Shown here: piece after piece, positions 19,572 to 26,839 of the stretch | Numbering within the stretch: position 1 is the first letter of the stretch | Layout: each line of letters starts with the position of its first letter | Source: DATLGB01 sp038232275 | GTDB lineage: Bacteria > Actinomycetota > Thermoleophilia > Solirubrobacterales > Solirubrobacteraceae | Assembly: GCA_038232275.1 (NCBI GenBank) | Contig: JBBSIC010000043.1 | Location: 1 to 27,021 of the forward strand | DNA length: 27,021 nt | Reading direction: 5' to 3' | Notes under the pieces: generated by a model | Seen by the model: only the letters and a program-made list of their open reading frames with translations | What the model was told of the DNA's origin: nothing | Databases searched by the model: none | Program-made: the position numbers and the translations under genes

Positions 19572-20509
19572 TGGCGGGGACGGTCGCCGCGCCGTTGCGG
19601 CGCACGCGCGTCGCAGCGACGGTGCTGTGGCGCTTCTCGCGCCCGCACACGGTGATCGGGACGGCCCTCAGCGTCCTGGGCATCTTCGCGATCGCCGCGC
19701 ACGAGCTCGGGCCGCTGCCCGCGGGCCGCGCCGCGTTCCACCTGTTCTGGACGCTCGTCGCCGCGCTCTCGGTCAACGTCTTCATCGTCGGCCTCAACCA
19801 GCTCGAGGACGTGGAGATCGACCGCGTCAACAAGCCGCGGCTCCCGCTCGCCGCCGGGGACATGACGATCGCGCAGGGCCGCGTGCTCGTCGCCGCGGCG
19901 GCCGCGCTGCCGCTGCTCCTCGCCGTCACGCAGGGCGCGATCGAGACGGTCGCCGTCCTCGCCGCGATGGCGATCGGCTGGGCCTACTCCTCCCCGCCGC
20001 TGCGGCTCAAGCGCTTCCCGGTCGCGGCGTCGGCGAGCATCTCGGTCGTCCGCGCGCTGGTCGTCAACCTCGGCGTCTACCTGCACTTCGCGGGCGCCTT
20101 CGGCGGCGGGCACGCGGTCGCCGACGCCGTCTGGGCGCTTACCCTGTTCGTGCTGCCGTTCTCCTTCGCGATCGCGGTGCTCAAGGACGTGCCCGACGCC
20201 GAAGGCGACCGCCGGTTCTCGATCCGGACGTTCACCGTGCGCCTCGGCGGCCGCGCGGCCTTCGCGATGGGGATGGGCGCGCTCACGCTCGCCTACCTCG
20301 GGATGGCGGTGCTCGGGCCGCTGGCGATCGACGGCGCGCAGCCCGCGGTCCTGGTCGTCACGCACCTCGCCGCGCTCGGCCTGCTGTGGTTCTGGGCGCT
20401 GCGCACGGATCCGGGCGATCCGGCCCGCTTCACCGTCTTCTACATGCGCGTGTGGGCGCTGTTCTTCTGCGAGTACGCCGCGGTGTCACTCGCGGTCCTC
20501 CTGGGCTAG
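19571..20509 (+). CDS. Homogentisate prenyltransferase-like UbiA enzyme (VTE2/HPT type)
   Basis: A 312-aa integral membrane UbiA-family prenyltransferase with about eight or nine TM segments. WRFSRPHTVIGTALSVLGIF, the first Asp-rich motif N76QLEDVEIDRVNKPRLPLAA and the second motif KDVPDAEGDRRFSIRTFTVR (from K205) match homogentisate phytyl/geranylgeranyl transferases in order and detail, as do SSPPLRLKRFPVAAS and VVNLGVYLHFAGA. The known reaction condenses homogentisate with a prenyl diphosphate with loss of CO2, giving the MPBQ-type quinol that VTE3 methylates. The ATG overlaps the VTE3-like stop. The prenyl donor (phytyl, geranylgeranyl or longer) cannot be read from sequence. Other UbiA members lack this exact INQ/LNQ-D-x-x-I-D-x-V-N-K-P pattern. 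Confidence 0.9.
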   Translation: MAGTVAAPLRRTRVAATVLWRFSRPHTVIGTALSVLGIFAIAAHELGPLPAGRAAFHLFWTLVAALSVNVFIVGLNQLEDVEIDRVNKPRLPLAAGDMTIAQGRVLVAAAAALPLLLAVTQGAIETVAVLAAMAIGWAYSSPPLRLKRFPVAASASISVVRALVVNLGVYLHFAGAFGGGHAVADAVWALTLFVLPFSFAIAVLKDVPDAEGDRRFSIRTFTVRLGGRAAFAMGMGALTLAYLGMAVLGPLAIDGAQPAVLVVTHLAALGLLWFWALRTDPGDPARFTVFYMRVWALFFCEYAAVSLAVLLG

Positions 20510-20520
20510 CGTGCAGCCCG

Positions 20521-21609
20521 ATGACGGGACTGCTGGTCGTCGGGCTGCACCACGGCGCCGGAGAGGGAAGCGTCGCGGCGGCGATCGGCGCCGTGCTGCA
20601 CCGCGCCGGCGTGCCCGCGCGCGTCGAGAAGACGCTCGAATACGACACGGCCGCCTCGCCCGTGATCGCCGCGCGACACGCGGGTGAGACGATCGATCCG
20701 GCGACCCTGACCGCGTCGCTGCGACTCGACGAGGGCCCCGTCGTGACCGCGATTCCAGGCGGCGTGCTCGGCGCGCTGACGCCGCGCTACACGGTGCGCG
20801 ACCTGGCGGCGGAGCTGCGGCTGCCGGTCGTGCTCAGCGCGCGCGCGGCGCCCGACGCGACCAACCTCGTCCGGCTCAGCCTCGCGGCCGCGCGGGCGGC
20901 GCGCCTGACCGTCTCGGCCGTCGTGCTCACCGGCTGGCCGGACCCGCCGGAGCGCGTGCAGCTCGACGAGCAGCGGCTGCTCGGCGAGGTCGCCGGCGTG
21001 CCGGTGCTCACGCTGCCCGCCTCGGCGAGCGCGCGCGCCGAAGCCGTCCGCGACTGGCCGGTGGCCGGCTGGCTGGCGGCGGTCCCGCCGGAGCCCGTGC
21101 CGAGCGCGACCGTCGCCCCACGCCCGCAGGCGCCCGTCGGGAAGCTGGCGATGGAGCCCTTCGCGGCGTGGACCGGAGGGCCCACGGGCGACCCGCGCTC
21201 CACTCCGCGCCCGCGCATCATGGAGGCGCTGCTGGAGATCGTCGCGGCCGAGGGCCCGCTGCTGGCGACCCGCGCCTACGCGCTGTATAACCGCGCCAGC
21301 GGCGGCAAGAAGCTCACGACGATCGCGCGCGCACCGCTGTCGAGCTCGGTGCACTGGCTCGCGCAGGAGCGCAGGGTGGTGCTCGAAGACGACGTCGTCC
21401 GCCTCCCCGACCAGCCTGCGGTCCGGGTGCGCGAGCTCGGCGACCGCACGCTCGAGGAGGTGCCGCTGGACGAGATCGCCGAGCTGATGCGCCGCATCGG
21501 TCGGCGCGACGCGGCCGGGCTCAAACGCGCCGTCCTCTCCGCCTACGGACTGGTCCGCCTCACCCAGCGGGCAGACGAATACCTCAACCTCGCGATCGGA
21601 CGGCTATGA
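20521..21609 (+). CDS. BioD-like domain fused to a C-terminal winged-helix-like domain
   Basis: 362 aa, 11 nt downstream of the prenyltransferase. Residues 1-185 look like a dethiobiotin-synthetase-type P-loop fold (LLVVGLHHGAGEGSVAAAIG, then RAGVPARVEKTLEY, LDEGPVVTAIPGGVLGALTP, LRLPVVLSARAAPDATNLVR, VSAVVLTGWPDPP). The P-loop is degenerate, with no Lys (GAGEGS where GxGK(T/S) is expected), so ATP use as in BioD is doubtful. After a Pro-rich linker, residues 220-362 (RPRIMEALLEIVAAEGPLLA, ARAPLSSSVHWLAQERRVVL, EEVPLDEIAELMRRIG) resemble the DUF3320-like winged-helix ends of helicases. The combination is unusual and its function unknown. The position suggests an accessory role, or simple co-transcription. 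The ATG at 20521 begins at the first strand. Confidence 0.7.
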   Translation: MTGLLVVGLHHGAGEGSVAAAIGAVLHRAGVPARVEKTLEYDTAASPVIAARHAGETIDPATLTASLRLDEGPVVTAIPGGVLGALTPRYTVRDLAAELRLPVVLSARAAPDATNLVRLSLAAARAARLTVSAVVLTGWPDPPERVQLDEQRLLGEVAGVPVLTLPASASARAEAVRDWPVAGWLAAVPPEPVPSATVAPRPQAPVGKLAMEPFAAWTGGPTGDPRSTPRPRIMEALLEIVAAEGPLLATRAYALYNRASGGKKLTTIARAPLSSSVHWLAQERRVVLEDDVVRLPDQPAVRVRELGDRTLEEVPLDEIAELMRRIGRRDAAGLKRAVLSAYGLVRLTQRADEYLNLAIGRL

Positions 21610-22334
21610 GCATCACCCGCAGCGGCGGCCCCCTGGCGTTTCCCGCCCCGGAGGCCGTCAACTACCACCTGGACGGCCCGAAGCACCGCCTGCTGATGAA
21701 CCCCTTCCCGCGGCGCGTGCGCGCCGAGCTCGCCGGCGAGACGGTGCTCGACTCCCAACGCGGCCAGCTGCTGCACGAGTCGCACCTGCTGCCGGTGCTC
21801 TACGTGCCGCGCGAGGACGTCCGGGCCGAGCTGACGCCGAGCGAGAAGGTCACGCACTGCCCGTTCAAGGGCGACGCCTCGCACTTCCACATCGGCGCGA
21901 CGCAGGACGTCGCCTGGCAGTACGAGCAGCCGCTTCAGGCCGCCCGCTGGCTCGACGGCCTCGTCGCCTTCTACATGGACTCACTCGACGCGTGGTACGA
22001 CGAGGACGAGGCCGTCCGCGGCCACTTCCGCGACCCCTACCACCGCGTCGACGTGCGCCGCTCCTCGCGCGCCGCGCGCGCCGAGGTCGAGGGCGCGCTC
22101 GTCGCCGAGTCCAACAGCGCGCTCCTGGTGTCCGAGACGAGCCTGGCCGACCGCTGGTACTTCGACCGCGCCGACGTGCGCGCCGAGCTCGAGCCGAGCG
22201 ACACGACGACCCACTGCCCGTACAAGGGCGACGCGACCTACTTCCACGTCAACGGCGTCGAGGACGCGGCGTGGAGCTACGCCGACCCCTACGACGAGGC
22301 CCGCGCGATCGCCGGGCGCGTGAGCTTCGCGTAG
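21606..22334 (+). CDS. Tandem DUF427-domain protein
   Basis: A 242-aa cytosolic protein made of two DUF427 repeats, about residues 28-120 and 145-240. Each has the same landmarks: RVRAELAGETVLDSQRGQLL with VLYVPREDVRAELTPSEKVT, THCPFKGDASHFHI in the first, and ARAEVEGALVAESNSALLV, WYFDRADVRAELEPSDTTTH, HCPYKGDATYFHV in the second. The function of DUF427 is not known; the conserved HCPxKGDAxYFH is its mark. The ATG overlaps the preceding stop (ATGA), making it the last gene of the VTE3-VTE2 operon. Two-domain versions are common in actinobacteria. Confidence 0.88.
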   Translation: MSITRSGGPLAFPAPEAVNYHLDGPKHRLLMNPFPRRVRAELAGETVLDSQRGQLLHESHLLPVLYVPREDVRAELTPSEKVTHCPFKGDASHFHIGATQDVAWQYEQPLQAARWLDGLVAFYMDSLDAWYDEDEAVRGHFRDPYHRVDVRRSSRAARAEVEGALVAESNSALLVSETSLADRWYFDRADVRAELEPSDTTTHCPYKGDATYFHVNGVEDAAWSYADPYDEARAIAGRVSFA

Positions 22335-22373
22335 ACAGGACTTCCCGACGCACGCCCGAATGTGATCAACGGC

Positions 22374-22401
22374 TCAGCCGCTCGGCATGTTCTGCCGATA
22401 A
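22374..22401 (+). promoter_or_regulatory. Possible sigma-28 (FliA/WhiG) type promoter
   Basis: GCCGATAA at 22394-22401 is an exact match to the sigma-28 -10 consensus. A partial -35 (TCAG at 22374, against TAAA or TCAA) lies about 1 nt beyond the ideal distance. The same bases also lie in an inverted repeat, TCTGCC (22391-22396) with GGCAGA (22406-22411). The start codon at 22421 is 19 nt downstream of the -10 box. Confidence 0.4.
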
Positions 22402-22420
22402 CACGGGCAGACCCCCTGCT

Positions 22421-22699
22421 ATGACCAGCGAACGCTCAAACGCCTACGGCCGTGTCATGAGGACCCTCCAGGATCTGGGTCCCGCCAAGCTGCACGACGC
22501 CGAGGTCGCGATCCTGCGCGACGCCGCCGACGCCCTGCTGTTCTCGAGCTCAGCGCAGGACCCGGCCGCCGTCGAGGCGATCATGTTGGTCGAGCGCCTG
22601 ATGCGCGACCTCGTGGACGTCGATCGCTGGACGTCGGAGTCGGCGCAGCGGCTGGCCGACGACGTCGCCGCCTGCGGTCCGGCGCTCGCCGTCGTCTGA
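22421..22699 (+). CDS. Small helical protein of unknown function
   Basis: A 92-aa, mostly helical and acidic protein: MTSERSNAYGRVMRTLQDLG, then PAKLHDAEVAILRDAADALL, MLVERLMRDLVDVDRWTSES. It has no signal peptide, membrane segment or recognisable motif. The ATG at 22421 follows a promoter-like sequence with a sigma-28-type -10 box, so it may be expressed with motility genes if the organism has them. It is not close to the preceding DUF427 gene (86-nt gap) and ends at a convergent junction carrying the 38-nt stem-loop repeat. Confidence 0.65.
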   Translation: MTSERSNAYGRVMRTLQDLGPAKLHDAEVAILRDAADALLFSSSAQDPAAVEAIMLVERLMRDLVDVDRWTSESAQRLADDVAACGPALAVV

Positions 22700-22718
22700 G
22701 CCGCGGATCCCCACGGCG

Positions 22719-22756
22719 ACGCGTCCAATGGGGGTCATGACCCCCATTAAGCGCGT
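22719..22756. repeat. 38-nt stem-loop repeat, copy 2 (convergent junction)
   Basis: The core 22727-22748 is a perfect 22-bp palindrome (AATGGGGGTCA and its complement). ACGCG (22719-22723) and CGCGT (22752-22756) extend the stem outside a 3-nt internal loop. It shares length, arms and flanks (CGGCGACG before; GCGCGTGCTCGCG after) with copy 1 at 17279-17316. It lies between the small helical gene (ends 22699) and treY (ends 22793), which converge. A bidirectional terminator or REP-like role is likely. Confidence 0.75.
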
Positions 22757-22792
22757 GCTCGCGCCGGCCGCGTCGCTCGGCACCCCTCGGCT

Positions 22793-24712
22793 CTACCGCG
22801 CGGCGCCCCGCTCGTAGATCCCCAGGCGCGCGGCCGGGACCTCCTCGAAGCCCGGAGCCCTCACCGTGCCGTGCGCGTCGGCGGCGACCGGGATGACCAC
22901 GAGGACCTCGCCGCCGCGCACGTAGGCGCAGGTGCCCGCGGGAGCGTCGAGCGCGTCGTAGCCGCCCGCGAAGGCCTCCGGCTTGCGCGCGCGCAACTCG
23001 AGCGCGGCCAGGATGAGGGCGAGCTTCTCAGGCGGGTCGTCCAGGGCGCGGCGGCGGGCGTCGAAGTCGACCGGCCGGCGGTTGTCCGGGTCGACGAGCG
23101 CCAGGTAGGAGAGCTCGTCGCCGCCGTAGACGTCCGGGATGCCCGGTGCGGTGAGCTTGAGCAGCAGCTGGCCGAGCGCCGAGCGGTGGCCGGCCTTCAC
23201 GACCCGCCCGTGCAGGTAGTCGAATTCTTCAAGGAAGTCGTCGGCCGAAAGCAGGCCGCCCGCCCAGTGCTTCACGCGCTCCTCGTAGCCCGTATCGGGG
23301 TCGGCCCAGCCGGTGTGGACCTTCGCCTCGCGCAGCGCCTTCTCGAGGTAGCCGTCGAGGCGCTCGCGCGGCTCGATCGGGTGCGCGCCGAGCAGCGTCT
23401 GCAGGACGAGAAAGCCCGTGGCGGGATCCGGCGCCTCGGGCACCCAGCGACGCGCGAAGGCGGCCCAGTCGTCGCGCAGGGCGGGCTCTGAGAGGGCGCC
23501 GATGCGGGCGCGGACGTCGGCCGAGCGCTTGGTGTCGTGTGTCGTGGAGACGAGCAGGTTGCGCGGGAAGTGCTCCGAGCGCAGGGCGTTGGCCCGGTGC
23601 AGCTCGCCGATCGTGATGCCGAAGCGGCCGGGGTCCCCCCCCACCTCGTTGAGGGCGAGCAGGCGGTTGTAGCGATAGAAGGCCGTGTCCTCGATGCCCT
23701 TGGCGGCGATCGGCGGGCTGGTCTGCTGGAAGCGCGTGACGAACTCGTCGAGGCCCTCGGTCTCGAGCGTGAGCGCCGCCACGAGCGCGTCCGGGAGGCC
23801 GGCCGCGGCGAGGTAGCGGCGGTCGAGGTCGTCGACCTGCCCGCTCCACGGCTCGACGTAGGTGCGGTAGACCGGCAGGGCGGCGAGCGCGTGCGCGAGC
23901 GTCTCCGGGTCGAACTGCGGCGCGAGCCGCTGCAGCCAGGCGATCTCGCGCTGGAAGGTCGTCGACGCCTGCTCGACCTGCGCCGCGCGGGCGTGCGCGG
24001 CGAAGGCGCGGTCGTCGCCGGTCAGCTCCGTCCACACCGCGTCCAGGACGTCCTCCCCGCCCCGGTCCACGAAGACCGCCTGCGCGTCGTTGAGGAACTC
24101 GTAGCCGACGGTGCCGTCCACCGGCCAGTCGCGCAGCGGCTCCCCCGGATGCAGGATCTTCTCGACCCAGATGCCCTGCGCTCCGGCGCCCCGTAGGCGG
24201 CGGAGGTAGCCGGCGGGGTCGGCGAGCCCGTCGGGATGGTCGACGCGGACGCCGTCGACGACGCCCTCGTTGAGCAGGTCGAGCGTCTTGCGGTGGGTGA
24301 GCTCGAAGACCGCGGGGTCCTCCTGGCGCACCGCCGCGAGGTCGTCGATGTCAAAAAAGCGCCGGTAGAACGCCGTCCCCGGCTCGACGTCGAAGACTCG
24401 CCTGCGCTCCTCGAGGTCCGACCACCAGCGGTTCTCCTCACCGGTGCCCATGTGGTTGGGGACGATGTCGAGGATCAGGGGCATCGCCTCGGCCAGCCGG
24501 CGCAGGGCCTCCTCCCCGCCGAGCGCCTCGCTGACCGTGGTCGGGTCGACGACGTCGTAGCCGTGGGTCGAGCCCGCGCGCGCCTGCAGGCTCGGTGACA
24601 GGTACAGGTGGCTGACGCCGAGCCGCTCGAGGTAGGGGACGAGCGCGCGGGCGTCGTCGAAGGTCAGCTCGGGCGAGAGCTGCAGGCGGTAGGTGGCGCG
24701 CAGATCGCTCAA
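22793..24712 (-). CDS. treY: TreY, maltooligosyl trehalose synthase
   Basis: A 639-aa GH13 enzyme that converts the reducing end of a maltodextrin into a trehalose unit by intramolecular transglucosylation. The N-terminal SDLRATYRLQLSPELTFDDA and LERLGVSHLYLSPSLQARAG, STHGYDVVDPTTV and LDIVPNHMGTGEENRWW are diagnostic. The catalytic residues are D158 (GVRVDHPDG), E184 (IWVEKILHPGE) and D393 (STTHDTKRSADVRAR). It is shorter than many TreY proteins (700 aa or more), lacking some insertions, but all catalytic parts are present. The start is TTG at 24712, 3 nt after the treX stop; no ATG near the conserved N-terminus competes. It acts with TreX and TreZ in the cytosol. Confidence 0.95.
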   Translation of the reverse strand: MSDLRATYRLQLSPELTFDDARALVPYLERLGVSHLYLSPSLQARAGSTHGYDVVDPTTVSEALGGEEALRRLAEAMPLILDIVPNHMGTGEENRWWSDLEERRRVFDVEPGTAFYRRFFDIDDLAAVRQEDPAVFELTHRKTLDLLNEGVVDGVRVDHPDGLADPAGYLRRLRGAGAQGIWVEKILHPGEPLRDWPVDGTVGYEFLNDAQAVFVDRGGEDVLDAVWTELTGDDRAFAAHARAAQVEQASTTFQREIAWLQRLAPQFDPETLAHALAALPVYRTYVEPWSGQVDDLDRRYLAAAGLPDALVAALTLETEGLDEFVTRFQQTSPPIAAKGIEDTAFYRYNRLLALNEVGGDPGRFGITIGELHRANALRSEHFPRNLLVSTTHDTKRSADVRARIGALSEPALRDDWAAFARRWVPEAPDPATGFLVLQTLLGAHPIEPRERLDGYLEKALREAKVHTGWADPDTGYEERVKHWAGGLLSADDFLEEFDYLHGRVVKAGHRSALGQLLLKLTAPGIPDVYGGDELSYLALVDPDNRRPVDFDARRRALDDPPEKLALILAALELRARKPEAFAGGYDALDAPAGTCAYVRGGEVLVVIPVAADAHGTVRAPGFEEVPAARLGIYERGAAR

Positions 24713-24715
24713 CGC

Positions 24716-26839
24716 CTACTCCACCACCCTGCGCAGCACGAGGATCGAGCGCGACTGGACGGCGAGCTCGGCGTTGGCGTCGAAGCGCGCGCTCTGCTGC
24801 TGCTCCTGCGAGGTGGAGACCTCGACCTCCCAGCCGCCGCCGAAGCGCCGGATCGGGAGCTTGAAGGTCTCGTCCTCGCGGTGGGCGTTGACGAGCAGCA
24901 GGAAGGAGTCGTCCTCGATCCGCTGCCCCGTGCGCGAGCGGTAGGGGATCTCCTCGCCGTTGATAAACAGGCCGACGACCGGGTGCCCTGAGCGCCAGTC
25001 CGACGAGGTCATCTGGTGGCCGTCGGTGCGAAACCACCAGGCGTCCGGCAGGCCCGACCCCTCGATCTCCTCGCCGGCCAGAAACGACGAGCGATGGAAG
25101 ACCGGGTGGTTGCGGCGCAGGGCGATCAGCGCCCGCGTGAACTCGAGCAGTTGCTCCTGCTCGGGCCCGAGGTGCCAGTCGTACCAGGAGATCTCGGAGT
25201 CCTGGCACCAGGTGTTGTTGTTGCCGCCCTGGGTGCGGCCGAGCTCGTCGCCGCCGAGGATCATCGGCGTGCCGCTGGACAGCACGAGCGTCGTGAGGAA
25301 GTTGCGGATCTGCCGCGCGCGCAGCGCGACGATCTCCGGGTCGTCGCTCGGCCCCTCGACGCCCATGTTCCAGGAGCGGTTGTCGTCCGTGCCGTCCTTG
25401 TTGTCCTCGTGGTTGGCGTCGTTGTGCTTGTCGTTGTAGGAGACGAGGTCGCGCAGGGTGAAGCCGTCGTGGGCGGTGATGAAGTTGACCGACGCGAACG
25501 GGTCGCGACCGTCGTCCTCGTAGAGGTCGGCCGAGCCCGTGAAGCGCGCGGCGAAGGCGTCCGGCCCGGCCTCGCCGCGCCAGAAGTCGCGCATCGTGTC
25601 GCGGTAGTTGCCGTTCCACTCGCTCCACAGCACCGGGAAGTTGCCGACCTGGTAGCCGCCCGGGCCGACGTCCCACGGCTCGGCGATCAGCTTGACCTGC
25701 GACAGGACCGGGTCCTGGTGGATCGTGTCGAAGAACGCACTCAGGCGGTCCACGTCGTAGAGCTCGCGCGCCAGCGCCGATGCGAGGTCGAAGCGGAAGC
25801 CGTCGACGTGGCACTCGGTGACCCAGTAGCGCAGGGAGTCCATGATCATCCGCAGCGTCGAGGGGTGCACGACGTTGAGCGAGTTGCCCGTGCCCGTGAA
25901 GTCCATGTAGTGGCGCTCGTCGTCGGGCACCAAGCGGTCGTAGGCCTGGTTGTCGACGCCCTTGAAGGACAGCATCGGGCCGAGGTGGTTGCCCTCGGCG
26001 GTGTGGTTGTAGACGACGTCGAGGATCACCTCGATCCCCTCGCGGTGCAGGGCCTTGACCATGCCCTTGAACTCGCGCACCTGCTCGCCGTCGGTGCCCG
26101 TCGCGCTGTAGCCGGCGTGGGGGGCGAAGAAGCCGATCGAGGAATAGCCCCAGTAGTTGGTCAGCCCCTCCTCGTGCAGGAAGGACTCGTCGATGATGTG
26201 GTGGACGGGGAGCAGCTCGACCGCCGTCACTCCCAGCTCCTTCAGGTAGGCGATCGCCGGCTCGGAGGCCAGGCCGGCGTAGGTGCCGCGCAGATCGGGT
26301 CGCACCTCCTCCATCTGCTTGGTGAACCCGCGCACGTGGGTCTCGTAGATGACCGTCTCCCACCACGGGTTGTCGGGGCGCCGGTCGCCCTCCCACCAGA
26401 ACTGCTCGTCGACGACCAGGCACTTGGGCATCGCCTCGGCGGAGTCCGTGTCGTCGATCTCGAGGTCGGCGTCCTCGTCGCCGGGCGTGGGGACGTAGGG
26501 GAGGACGTTCCCGCGGTCCCACCGCACGCCGCCCTCGATCGCCTTCGCGTAGGGGTCGATCAGCAGCTTGTGGGGGTTGAAGCGGTGGCCCGACTCGGGG
26601 TCGTAGGGGCCGTGGACGCGATAGCCGTAGCGCTGGCCCGGGCCGACCCCCGGCAGGTAGCAGTGGTGGTGGTGGGCGGTGCAGTCCTCCAGGGCGATGC
26701 GCTCCTCGACGTCGTCGGCGTCGAACAGGCACAGCTCCACGCGCTCGGCGTTCTCGGTGAAGATGGCGAAGTTCGTCCCCTCCCCGTCCCACTGCGGGCC
26801 GAGTGGGAAGGGCTTGCCCGGCCAGACCTCGCGGCTCAA
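24716..26839 (-). CDS. treX: TreX/GlgX-type glycogen debranching enzyme
   Basis: 707 aa, a GH13 isoamylase-type debranching enzyme that trims alpha-1,6 branches and supplies linear maltodextrin to TreY. An N-terminal CBM48-like region (MSREVWPGKPFPLGPQWDGE, GTNFAIFTENAERVELCLFD) is followed by the catalytic barrel: ILDVVYNHTAEGNHLGPML, nucleophile D351 (HVDGFRFDLASAL), acid/base E387 (KLIAEPWDVGPGGYQVGNFP) and D458 (NFITAHDGFTLRDL). The length is normal. The TTG start at 26839 overlaps the stop of the upstream gene (TTGA), and treY begins 3 nt after its stop, a tight treZ-treX-treY operon. GlgX and TreX are not separable by sequence alone; the neighbours decide. Confidence 0.94.
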   Translation of the reverse strand: MSREVWPGKPFPLGPQWDGEGTNFAIFTENAERVELCLFDADDVEERIALEDCTAHHHHCYLPGVGPGQRYGYRVHGPYDPESGHRFNPHKLLIDPYAKAIEGGVRWDRGNVLPYVPTPGDEDADLEIDDTDSAEAMPKCLVVDEQFWWEGDRRPDNPWWETVIYETHVRGFTKQMEEVRPDLRGTYAGLASEPAIAYLKELGVTAVELLPVHHIIDESFLHEEGLTNYWGYSSIGFFAPHAGYSATGTDGEQVREFKGMVKALHREGIEVILDVVYNHTAEGNHLGPMLSFKGVDNQAYDRLVPDDERHYMDFTGTGNSLNVVHPSTLRMIMDSLRYWVTECHVDGFRFDLASALARELYDVDRLSAFFDTIHQDPVLSQVKLIAEPWDVGPGGYQVGNFPVLWSEWNGNYRDTMRDFWRGEAGPDAFAARFTGSADLYEDDGRDPFASVNFITAHDGFTLRDLVSYNDKHNDANHEDNKDGTDDNRSWNMGVEGPSDDPEIVALRARQIRNFLTTLVLSSGTPMILGGDELGRTQGGNNNTWCQDSEISWYDWHLGPEQEQLLEFTRALIALRRNHPVFHRSSFLAGEEIEGSGLPDAWWFRTDGHQMTSSDWRSGHPVVGLFINGEEIPYRSRTGQRIEDDSFLLLVNAHREDETFKLPIRRFGGGWEVEVSTSQEQQQSARFDANAELAVQSRSILVLRRVVE

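Noticed and set aside
20521..21609. A functional biotin-synthesis bioD gene
   Set aside because: The P-loop lysine is missing, there is a large unrelated C-terminal domain, and no other biotin genes are nearby.
24438..26792. A 784-codon leftward frame overlapping treX
   Set aside because: It is an Arg/Gly-rich alternate frame of treX, which has complete GH13 motifs in its own frame.
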